Made by a program: the position numbers and the translations under genes
Part shown: positions 1 to 10,081 of the stretch, piece after piece
How positions within the stretch are numbered: position 1 is the first letter of the stretch
Layout of the letters: the number at the start of each line of letters is the position of its first letter
Assembly (NCBI RefSeq): GCF_030848805.1
Contig: NC_092367.1
Coordinates: forward strand, 5,363,019-5,427,018
Source of the DNA: Temnothorax longispinosus
Taxonomy: Eukaryota > Arthropoda > Insecta > Hymenoptera > Formicidae
Reading direction: 5' to 3'
Length of the DNA stretch: 64,000 nucleotides
Notes under the pieces: model-generated
What the model was told of the DNA's origin: nothing
Seen by the model: only the letters and a program-made list of their open reading frames with translations
The model's database searches: none

Positions 1-1705
1 CCGTCATCGCGCGTGTCAAAAATATCTCGGAAATCCGTGGTTGTCAATTCGATACCAAACTCGCTGTATCCCAAAGAAGTTCCATAACTCTCGCTATCTT
101 GTTGAAACAGACTCATCTCGTCGTCTAATTTCGTCGCGGACAAGACACTCGATTGACCGTCATTTGCGTTTTCCTTCAAAGATACATCGTCACTCGGGAT
201 ATCGATAGAAGAAGATGATAGAACTGCCGACGAATCGTAAGAATTTATTCCGTCACGCAAATTATTATCCGCGAAAGAAACGTTCGCGTAATCCGGAACG
301 GGAGAGACAATTTGTTCGTCGGAAATTTCAGGAGTAGCGTCGATTAAATTGGAACGAGTCCGAAAGACGATACCCGGATACAAAAAGTCAGGATAAGACG
401 CCGGGTTTTCCGTGGGATTCGCACTTTCTCCAGGAACACGAGGATCAAGGGTAGGATAGAAATAATTCGCGTCGTGGTCAAATAAATGGTGATTACCTCT
501 TTGAAGATAAGCTCTACCTACATCTTTCACATCATGGTGCATATGAGCCTTGAACGAGAGAATGGCGGACGTCGCGTTGTTCTTATCTCTCTCTAACAGC
601 TTATATCGCTTAGGTACAATTATTTCGTTCACTCCTGTTCGAGGACTCTCCCGGACGTCCTTCAAAACGTACAGATTCTTAGAAACCGGTACGAGTAGAA
701 ATCTTTTGTCAGAGCCTGTTAGACGATCATCGAATGGTTCTTTTTTAACGTTATATGAAGAATCCCTCTGATGTGCATCGTGTTGCTTCTGAAATCCTTG
801 AGAATGCTCAGGAAGCAACATTTTATTATTTAGTCGTTCAAAGACAGGACTTCTTACGTCGACCTTAATTTTGGATTTCGGATTTGCGATTTTGGAAAAT
901 GTTAAGTCTTTATTGGAGACATTTATGTCAAATGATCTCCGTGAATTTGGATCGGCGATAGGCAATGTAGCTTCATTTACAGAGCGATCGTAGTCTAAAT
1001 TCTCTAATTGCGACGGCGGCCTTTCAAACGCGAGCAACGATCGATCATTCATCCCTGTTTCCATGATCGTCGGATTTGTCGTAGAATCAGAATTAATTGC
1101 GGGAACTGTTGCTTCCGGGACTTGCCAAATGGGAAATTTCATTACGTTCGACGGGGGATTTTGCTCGTTGATATCATTATCGTCCACATAGTTATTTCGA
1201 CGACGGGTGATCTTGCGATCCGACTTCTTTGCACATTTCTTCCGTTTTCGCAAACTTCGCTTGACTCGCTCTAAGTTGTTCCTTCTGCTTCGCGGAAAAT
1301 CGTCGATTTGATTCCTTATTAACGATTGCCTGTTGCGCTTATTTATCATCTGAATTATTCCATCGTCGATAGGCATTTTGGACACTCCGCTCCGCGCTGT
1401 TTCACTTTTCTGTTTGAAAACGTATCTCATGCTTCTTCCTACGAATGTTCAAGGAAAGAGATGTTGAGAGAACATGCGTGAAAATTATTATTAGTTTAAG
1501 CAAAAAGTAAGTAACCCCTTTCTTTGTACATATAAAACCTGTTCAGATTTTTACTGTTCAATGAAAAGATCACTCGAGAGGAATTTAGTACGTTCAAGTA
1601 ATTAATGCCAAGGATACCTGGTATCGTTTTGGCGATATCGCCACCAATCGCGATTCTTGCCACATAAGCCGCAATGTAAAATACGATGAAAAGGATAATT
1701 CGCAT
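1..1705 (-). CDS. Uncharacterised secreted protein, 5' part, runs off left edge
   Basis: I do not recognise this gene. Exon 1 (1705-1618) starts at an ATG and encodes 29 residues beginning MRIILFIVFYIAAYVARIA, a hydrophobic stretch typical of a signal peptide. It ends at a CAG|GTATCC donor in phase 1. The acceptor at 1440-1439 opens exon 2 (1438-1), which stays open in the joined frame to the window edge, about 480 further residues. Exon 2 is hydrophilic and probably disordered. It has a basic stretch with dibasic pairs (ERVKRSLRKRKK, around residue 90) that could be a proprotein cleavage site, then many Asp, Asn and Ser residues. No enzyme motif, cysteine pattern or repeat stands out. The basic region follows the signal peptide, so a secreted or processed proprotein is a reasonable inference, not a demonstrated function. 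The 3' end is missing. Confidence 0.72.
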
Positions 1706-2360
1706 AGCGTCATATCACGGGCATCCTTAGAGACGGTGTTTCGCTCACGATTCGCGCGTACCGTCGCCGCTATTTCGCACGAATTTTCCATGGAGCATCA
1801 CACGATGAGTGTCATGTAGGTGCACTGTCATATAAAAAGCGAATGTAATGTAAAAGCGATACGTCAAGATACTTGTAGTGCTCGCATCGACATGAACACG
1901 TGAAGTTTGACAGGAGTAACATCAATAAATGACGAACGCAAACGAGTTTTACTTATAAAAATTCTCAATCGATTTTCTGATTAATCTGTATCACCGTGAT
2001 CTGTATGTATATATTTTATTATTATAGCTAGCATTATTTCTCATCCATCTTACATATAATTATCGCCACATTATCGAAATAGCGATGTGAAGTTCATCAA
2101 CGCCTGCAGTTATGCAAGCATTTGTATGCAAGCGTATGTAGAGTTGCAAATCTACAGGTGGTAGCTATTTCTCTTTAGAAATTAATATTTTATTAATTAT
2201 TAATGTTTTAATTAATTATTTAACTTTGCTTTATATCAAATTAAATGGTAATTAGTAAAAAAAGCTATTTAGTCTTGGTGTTAGCCTTATTATAAAATGT
2301 AAAGATTGATACAATCTTTGTTTATTAAAAGAATGAACACTTGTAAATGAGGTGAAAATG

Positions 2361-2443
2361 CGAGGCGAAAAGTGAACAAATTTATTAGATTTTGACCAAT
2401 GAAATCGTAGATACTCTAGTGAATTCTCTCACTTTTCACCTCG
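2361..2443. repeat. Short inverted repeat, MITE-like
   Basis: A 15-base arm at 2361-2375 (CGAGGCGAAAAGTGA) is matched, with one mismatch, by its reverse complement at 2429-2443. The 53 bases between are AT-rich and non-coding. It could be a tiny non-autonomous DNA element or chance; no clear target-site duplication is visible. Confidence 0.35.
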
Positions 2444-2735
2444 TTTCAAGATACGTAATAGGCTCCCTGAACTAGAGAATCTCTAAGCATAAAATAATAG
2501 GCATAAGTACTATATATATGTATTTATGTTTATGTATATATTACTAATAATGTATATTTTGTAATTTTTAAATACATAATAAAACACATTGCATTACTGA
2601 TACAAGGCAAATGACTTTTAAATATTCTCTCACACTCCTATTCTCATATATTCCCACGAACTAAACAGAAATTGTAATTCCTGGAAATTAAAATTCAAAA
2701 ATTTTAACACATAATCTGATTTTACAACACTCGAC

Positions 2736-2832
2736 AAGAATTTTCAATTTCTGATTTATCAACATAAAGAATTTTCAATTTCTGATTTATCAACATAGAT
2801 TCTTGATTTATCAACATAAAGAATTTTCAATT
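2736..2832. repeat. Imperfect tandem repeat, about 31-bp unit
   Basis: The unit AAGAATTTTCAATTTCTGA followed by TTTATCAACAT occurs twice almost exactly, then as a shortened copy (TTGATTTATCAACATAAAGA). The whole lies in AT-rich intergenic DNA. No open frame or RNA feature is apparent. Confidence 0.7.
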
Positions 2833-3804
2833 ATTTTTTGGAAGGAAAGGAAAGAAGAGAAGGGCAGAATAAGTAGGTAATACTTCATTGCTTCTGTAAA
2901 ATACTTCAATTTTATTTTTCTTATTTTATTTACATCAAGAGTAACATTATAATTAAAGTTAAGCATAATTATTGTAAACGAAATAAATTAACTATTGCAA
3001 GTTGTGGTTTCAATTTTTACACAAATTATCGCTAAAATTAACAATCTTTAACATAGACAAAGTATCAGGAGAACAAAAATTGCTGTGGAAGATTATACGC
3101 TATTCGGGATTTTAAAGAAAAATTAAAAAGTCTTGTGTAAATGGACAAAGTTGGTTCAGGGGGAAACTCCAGCCATCGGGGGCTGTGAATGGCTGTGGTC
3201 AATCGCTGTGGTCAAACGGGACGCTCCCTTCTGCTTACCAGCCCGAGTTCTGATTGGCTTCTGCTTTCCACATGGAGATGTGTACGAACAGTAGACAGAA
3301 AGAAGAGAAGGAGAGAGAACGCGCGTCCTTCGCGAACTAATGCCAGACCTTCTCTCTCTCTGCTAATGCTATTTAATTCTAATTTATTGTACATACATGA
3401 AATCGGTAAACGTGATACAGACGATTATGCTTTGATTATTGTTTAAGATTTTAAGTGATCCAAAGTGATGCACGAGTATTTGTACATTGAATCTCATCAC
3501 AAAGTTAAGGTTATCATGAGATTTTGATAAAGAGACATAAAAGTTAGTATCACACGTACATATAACAGTCTAATACATTATTATGAATATTAAATTGACT
3601 GTACATCAAATCTATAACAATATTTATTTGTAGGTGCTGTCAAACTAAACAGTGTCATGCCTTTCAGAATCTCTCGTATACCTATTCTGGAGCATGTTTG
3701 AAGATAAAGAAGAAACTTGTCTCTTAAGCGACTTGCCAAAATTCTTTTTATTATTCTAAAAGGCAATCTAAGAAAAAGAACAGAGGTCTCTTAAACGTAG
3801 CAAA

Positions 3805-6583
3805 ATGAAGGCGCTACTTAAAATATTATATTCGCTCTGTTGGAACAACGCGTACTTGATAATGGGTATATGCATGGGCCTAAGCTTCAGTCTCCTGTTG
3901 ATACCGATTGACGTTGACAGGCAGCACGACATAGCGGAGTCCTTCGATCATTCCTCGAATACCTTGGAAGATATAGATCCTTACGAGCCAAGAATAAACA
4001 CTGACAGCAAGCCGCAACCGGTGCAGAAAGCGAGGAAAGCGTTTGTACGCCCGAGATACTATTCCACGGAGCTTGGGATCAGGGAGAAACTGTTTGTGGG
4101 CGTTATAACGAGCCGCGAGCATCTGCACAGCAGGGACGTGGCGCTGAACAAAACGATTGCTCATATAGTAGATAAAATTCGCTACTTCATCTCCATACCA
4201 GAAGGGACCAAGCCGAACGTCTCTTTCCCCGGCATAGTGGGGTTCACCGACACGAGGAGCATCCTGAAACCTTTCCACGCCATGAAGTACATCGTTGACA
4301 ACTATTTAGAGAGCTACGATTATTACTTTCTAACGAAAGATGTGAGTTATATAAATGCAAGAGGCCTAGTGGAGTTCGCGAATAAAATAACTGTGAGCCA
4401 AAACGTTCACATAGGCGTTCAAAGCGAAATTGATACCTACTGTTCTCTAGGTAAACGATACAGACTTACAATTCAATAGGTTCGATTAGTATCAATAAGT
4501 AACTGAAGCTAAAATTACATTTTCAGAATCCGGTATACTTCTGAGTAATTCTGTTATACGAGAAATGAAAAATAATCTAGACTGGTGCGTGAAGAATGCA
4601 TATTCGGATTCGGACGATGTTAATTTCGGTCGTTGCATCCTCCATTCCACTTCTATGCCCTGCGTCAATCATCTGCAAGGACGAAATTTCACATTTACGC
4701 GGTTGACGCCCACATTTAATTTCGAGAAAGATTTCGCCCGGCTGACCGAGCAAAACGAATTCCAGAATTCGCTTTCCGTATATCCCGTCTACGATCACAT
4801 GCTCATTTATAAATTTAACATGTATTTCGCTGCAGTGAGTTCTTCTGAAATAATATATAAGCGTATCAAGCATTTTGCACAAAATGAATGATTTGCACAT
4901 AGGCTATTACAGAATTCGAAAATATGTAGTTTTTTTATGTAACACATTACTTTCAGATAAATTCCATCAAAGTTCACAAACAGATTACTGATATACGCAA
5001 GGTAATATCTGCGACTGCACATTTGGGCCCGCCGAGTCAACGTAATGTATCATGGCCCATTGGAAATCAACCTGGAAATAGACCTCTAGGACGCTTTGAC
5101 GTTTTACGCTGGTCTTATTTCAACGCATCTCACGTTTTCTTCGAGACCGACTTCATTAACATTCAGGAGCTGAAGGGCGACACAAAATCCGACATAGATT
5201 ACGTGATAAACACAGCTGTGGACAATATTGTAAACAGATACGATAACAAACTTAGCTTTGTCAGATTGCTGAATGGCTACCAAAGATTCGACGCGTCCAG
5301 AGGGATGGATTATATACTCGACTTGATATTCAGCGAAGTGGCCACAGGCAAGGAAATAAGGAAACGAATTGAGATCTGCAAGCCGTTAGGAAAAGTAGAA
5401 ATTATACCCGTGCCCTACGTGACTGAAAATACGAGAATTAATATAATTATCACCATTGATCTGAGCAGAAAGCAGGACGCGCTAAATTTTATCGACCACT
5501 ACGCACAAAACTGTATTGAAAAGAAATGCAAGACCTCCCTCATGGTGGTTGGTACAACGTTTTAAAATATACTATTTTTTTAATATTGTATTATATAAAT
5601 AATTACAATTTTATAGTAAGTAACATTAAAATATTATACATTTATATATGATATTATTCTTGTAGGTTCTCTTGTATAATTCAGATTCACCGTCGAAAGG
5701 CAGAGGCGACGTTTATCACGAAGTAAAATCATTCATATCAATGCTGAACGAGAAGTACAAAAAGGACCAATCTAAAATTACTTGGCTCTCAATACGATTG
5801 CCAGCCAATGTAACTTCCATAGATTTGGATCCGATGTTGAAGATCGCCGTGACCGACTTGTGCGCGAAGAAGTTCTCGTCGGAGAGTCTGGTTCTTCTCG
5901 TAGAAACGGGAACGAAACTGAAAGTAGATTATTTAAACAGGGTAAATAAATACGCGTATACACTAAAGTTAATATTATATGTAATTACTTCGAATACAAT
6001 TAATTCGTTATTCTGTGCCAGGTTCGAATGAACACTATTAGTCGCTATCAGATATTCAGCCCGATTCCATTCATCGAGTTTCATCCCGATATAATTTATC
6101 CAAACGAAGCAACTCACGACGAAGTGGACGTCAATAGCAACTATGGAAAATATGACGAGCATAACTACAACAATATCGCGTTTTACATTAAAGACTACAA
6201 CGCAAGTATGTCTTCAACTCGTTTTATGAAGCCTGAATATATTGTTATATGAATAAAATTTGATGTTTTCGCGTAAATGTGTTTCAGTGCGGCAGACAGT
6301 CGAGGCGAACATTCCGTTAGCGCGATCGGACAAGGACATTGCCACTCTACTGAAACTTACCAAGCACAGTCCTGTAACTTCCTTGTTTGAAATGTACGTG
6401 TCGTTCAGCGACATGCACGTATTTCGCGCGATAGAGCCGACACTGAAGATAAGATACAGAGATGTCAAATGTGACGACGCTCTCAACGACAGTATTTATA
6501 AGAGTTGCCTTAAACTGAGGAACAATCACCTGGGAAAACGTAGTCAACTGGCTAGACTGATATTCGATTATCAGAGCTATTAA
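3805..6583 (+). CDS. CHPF: Chondroitin polymerising factor / chondroitin sulfate synthase 2
   Basis: Golgi type II membrane protein of the chondroitin synthase family. In animals it partners with chondroitin synthase to extend the GlcA-GalNAc chain of chondroitin. Six exons join in phase: 3805-4450, 4527-4834, 4957-5547 (donor could be 3 bases earlier), 5666-5941, 6022-6205 and 6288-6583, giving about 766 residues, the usual CHPF length. One signal anchor spans residues 17-35. An N-terminal GT31-like half contains FPGIVGFTDT and FLTKDVSYIN. The C-terminal half carries family landmarks FDVLRWSYF, LLNGYQRFDASRGMDY and VEIIPVPYVTE, and ends FEMYVSFSDMHVFRAIEP. The usual DxD site is replaced by KDVS at residues 178-181, consistent with CHPF proteins having weak or no activity alone. 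The gene is tail-to-tail with Eaf. The ATG at 3805 is preceded by AAA and directly precedes the anchor. Confidence 0.93.
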
Positions 6584-6833
6584 ATGTAAAAAAGCGTAGA
6601 TCGCAATATACAATCTTTACAGAAAGAAACGCTATTTAATTGTAATTTACATTATTAAGGGTGGGCGCTTTAGATCTTCATAGAGCAAACGAAAAGTAGA
6701 TAGGTTTACAATTATCTACAAACTAGAAAGATATTCAATACATCTGTTAGATATATTTTTTATATAGATTTATATACAAGTCAGTTATATATTATATGAG
6801 CATTTTATTTATTCATATATATTTTATTCTCCA

Positions 6834-6900
6834 AATAAATACTCGTCATTGATATAGTGTTAGTTTGTCATTTGAAAATATTAAATCTAGGGATTTTATT
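6834..6900. terminator. Facing poly(A) signals of CHPF and Eaf
   Basis: AATAAA at 6834-6839 on the plus strand lies about 250 bases after the CHPF stop. TTTATT at 6895-6900 reads AATAAA on the minus strand, about 200 bases past the Eaf stop. If both are used, the two transcripts end within about 100 bases of each other and may overlap. Confidence 0.45.
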
Positions 6901-7099
6901 CTTCAGAATTGTAAAAAAATAATTGCACCTATTACAATTGCATTACGATGGCGATGTATGTATAAAAATTTTAAGAAATCCGATGAATTATCGTAATCTA
7001 TAAAATCGTCGATATGTTAACAAAGAGATACCGCAGAACAAAAATTATACAGTCGGCTTCCTTGGAACATTTCTTCTCAGTTCTATCAGCATATCACCG

Positions 7100-8613
7100 T
7101 TAATCGCTATCTGACTCCGATTCAGATAACTGCAGATCATCATTTAAGAGATTGTCCGACATGAACAATGTGGGTGAGGCAGTTGTGCCATTTAAATTAC
7201 CTAAAAAAAAATAGCATTTTTAAATATAACTTCAAACAGAGAGTTGACAATTAGAAATGCTTTCGATAAATTTACAAGTGCAAAAAGCACAGAGAAATGA
7301 TGTAAAATTAATATTTTCTATTTACCATTAATTGCTGTTGGCACTGAGATGTTTTCCGTTTCGTAATCGCTGCTTGAACTATCAGAACTCGAACTGCTTG
7401 AACTAGAATCGCTCTCCAAGGTAGTCGATTTTGTATTTGGTATTGGAATTGATAGAGAAGCTACAGTCTGAGAGGAAGACCCAGGCATCATTGCTGCTGA
7501 CAGCGCGAAGTCATCATTGTCGGATCCGATCATTGGCAGACTGGCCAAGGTCGGTTGTCCACTCGACGATTGCACAGGCGAAGGGCTGTCATTCAATTAT
7601 GTTACAGTACATTCAATAATTTCATGTTTAAATGTTAAATATTGTACATGGAAAAAATAAAAAAAGAATTTAAACAAGCAGTGAACAACGATAACAAAGA
7701 TACAAAAAATTTTTAGCAAGAAACATGGAACAAATAAATTTTTTTTTAACTTTTCCTACATCTCGATTTAAAAATACATCTAATGATACGTACCTATTGA
7801 CAATTATAGTCGGTGGACTTGTTTTATCGTACGGCGATGTCCGTTGAGGGCTCTGTTGTTTAGGATGCAGCTGCAGCGAAGGTTCCCTCTTTTTTCCACT
7901 AATAACTTTGGTCCTTCCATTCGCCCTGCCATACGTGGGGCTCCTTTTAACCTCAACGGGCATGGAATTGTTATTGCTATTGCGTTTCGGCTCCGCTCTG
8001 CGAGAAACAAGATTTGTAATAGGACACAGTAATACGTAATACATGGGTGACACGACAAAACGACGGACTGCGACAAACGTACCGCGTCTTCTTAACCTGG
8101 ATGTTCGCGGCTAGTTTCTCCAATGTAATCTCCCCGGTAACTTTGTCGAAGATCAGGACGTACTCCTTGTTGTATGGCCTCTGCGAGCCCTTGAACACAG
8201 TGTGAGGGGTGCCAGCGCCATCCAGATGTGGCACGGTGACCGTTATCGTGTTATCCGAGCCCACGTCGACTCTGGCTACCTTGGAGTCGTCGACGCTCGC
8301 AGGTTTGAAATCATCTGGAAGAGTCATACGGATTAGATACATTCTGAGATTAGATATATTCTCGGAGCATCACCATTCTCCCCTAAAGATCCTCTCGCTT
8401 TGCTCCTGTCTCTCTGGTCTAGATTCTCTAAGTAGATTCGAAATAAATTGTAACGAAGAATATCGAGATTGCCGTCCCTACCGCCTGTCTCTACGGCAAT
8501 TTCGAGAAGTCAGACTTACATTTCAGGGTGTGAAACTTGGAGCTGTTGCTCGTGAAGCTGGGACCCAGCTTGAGCTCGCGGACCTCAGGCTCCAAACCGA
8601 GTCGCTCGGCCAT
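7100..8613 (-). CDS. Eaf: ELL-associated factor
   Basis: Nuclear cofactor that binds ELL and stimulates RNA polymerase II elongation as part of the (super/little) elongation machinery. Five exons join in frame: 8613-8520, 8314-8083, 7997-7794, 7585-7326 and 7200-7100, 296 residues. The conserved EAF N-terminal domain fills residues 1-109: KFHTLKYDFKPAS, then TVTVPHLDG, HTVFKG, RPYNKEYVLIFD, GEITLEKL and IQVKKTR. The middle is Ser/Pro-rich and basic. A Ser/Asp run (residues about 250-262) precedes the typical acidic C-terminus DDLQLSESESDSD. The start codon falls before the first conserved block and nothing in frame upstream suggests a longer protein. The first donor (AAAT|GTAAGT) splits the Tyr codon of the YDFKP motif. 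Its neighbour in the divergent direction is the LMF2-like gene, 1.5 kb away. Confidence 0.95.
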
Positions 8614-9147
8614 GCTGACACCTTGCATTATTTCGTCCTCTCTTCTCGCAGCTTTCTCCTGCTCGTTTTAATAAACAAATTACTCGGGAGGGGAACAAAC
8701 GCGGAGCACCGATATCTCTCTTTCTTGCCCCTCGCGTTATTGCACACCACTCTGGAAACGAGATAAATATGGTACGCGCCGCGGACTCTACCAGATTCTA
8801 CCAGGCGCCACTTGGCTCTCTCCGGAAATGACGCGAGACGAACGACGAATGCGCATCGCCGGAAGCTGGAAGTGCCACGCTAAGGGCCGCTGCGCATGAA
8901 GCGATTTATAAATTATCAGGCTCGTTTCACGCAGCTTCAAACTCTCGTTCTATCTTTTTCTTTTCTATCCAACGTTTAATTACGTGTTTATAATTAATAT
9001 TTTAATAATAATAACGTGTTTTATTTTATATTTGTTCTATTTTATTTTCGTTTTATTTCATTATCAAAGGACCCCGCACAAAACATATGGAAATTGGCTT
9101 TCGGTCGAATTAGCTGAAATTTGAATATATATGTTGTTATTCAAGTG

Positions 9148-9310
9148 AGGGTGCCGTCACATGGCAGTCAGAAATTCGGAAAACGGAATCTCGGAATCAT
9201 TCTGATTGGTTAGCCCCATGAAGCTTGTACTGTGCCCCATGGGACTAACCAATCAGAATGATTCTGAGATTCCGTTTTCCGAATTTCTGACTGCCATGTG
9301 ACGGCACCCT
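9148..9310. repeat. Long hairpin MITE, 66-bp arms
   Basis: Arm 1 (9148-9213) starts AGGGTGCCGTCACATGG. Arm 2 (9245-9310) is its exact reverse complement except for one base (CTCGGAATC against CTCAGAATC). The 31-base spacer contains CCCCATG twice. TGA flanks the GGGTGCC/GGCACCC ends on both sides and may be a 3-bp target-site duplication. There is no coding capacity. It is most likely a recently inserted non-autonomous DNA transposon. Confidence 0.85.
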
Positions 9311-9400
9311 GATTCTGAAGAAATGTTTCCATAAGCCCAACCTTATCCTATGGACAGTTTTTGCGCTAGAAGCTCTGGAAAATTCAGATATGAGCTATTT

Positions 9401-9620
9401 GAGAATTGAGAATTGGGAATTGAGAATTGGGAATTGGGAATTGGGAATTGAGAATTGGGAATTGAGAATTGGAAATTGGGAATTGGGAATTAGAAATTGG
9501 GAATTGAGAATTGGGAATTGAGAATTGGGAATTGGGAATTGAGAATTGGGAATTGGGAATTGGGAATTGGGAATTGAAAATTGAGAATTGAGAATTGAGA
9601 ATTGGGAATTGAGAATTGGA
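9401..9620. repeat. Heptamer minisatellite (GAATTGG/GAATTGA)
   Basis: About 31 uninterrupted copies of a 7-base unit, TTGGGAA or TTGAGAA, with a few single-base variants such as TTGGAAA and TTAGAAA. Because 7 is not a multiple of 3, all frames cycle and a spurious repetitive peptide appears on the minus strand (PNSQFPI type). It is not a gene. Confidence 0.95.
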
Positions 9621-10081
9621 AGATTTATCAAATATCGTTATTTTATTATAAATTATCGTTATTTTTATTATTGCACAACCACGTCGCTCGATAAGCTACT
9701 TTTTATCTCCTAATTCTCTCTGTAAATTTATGTTAATCCGACAGCCAATAAGCGCGCTCCAGGTAGCCTCGTCATCCAATCCTCGGCGGTAGCCGAGGGC
9801 CGTGGCTTTCGAAAGCCGTTATCACGGGGCGGCGGGAGGCGAGAGGCGGCTTGGCGGGTTTCGTCTTCGTCGCGAGGGGGCGAGGGATCAGTAGTGGGAT
9901 CGCATCGGCGCAGCATCGGCTCAGTCCCCAGATTCGCCCGTGTTCGTGCGTGTCGTCATCGACATTGTTGTGTGCGTGTGCGTCGCGTTTTTGACCCGGC
10001 GGCGTTCGGTCGCGCGTTACCTCCCCGGCGTTACGCGCCGTTAAATGCGGACTTTCTCACATAAAACTCGCGATCGCGACT

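Larger units (their letters stand above)
1706..3804. other. Divergent intergenic region between left-edge gene and CHPF
   Basis: No convincing coding sequence. The left part should hold the promoter and 5'UTR of the minus-strand secreted-protein gene. The middle (about 1990-3080) is AT-rich with short repeats. At 3130-3340 base composition becomes more GC-rich, which fits the CHPF promoter or a first non-coding exon. A splice acceptor (TTATTTGTAG, ending 3633) precedes the CHPF start, so a 5'UTR exon probably begins at 3634. Confidence 0.5.
8614..10081. promoter_or_regulatory. Divergent intergenic region Eaf / LMF2-like
   Basis: No gene seen. Both ends are GC-richer (8750-8900 and 9740-10080), fitting separate promoters for Eaf (leftward) and the LMF2-like gene (rightward). 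The LMF2-like 5' leader is CpG-rich up to the ATG at 10082. Between the two lie a long hairpin element (9148-9310) and a 7-bp minisatellite (9401-9620). Confidence 0.45.

Noticed and set aside
9395..9631. 78-residue repetitive protein on the minus strand
   Set aside because: It is the translation of a 7-bp minisatellite.
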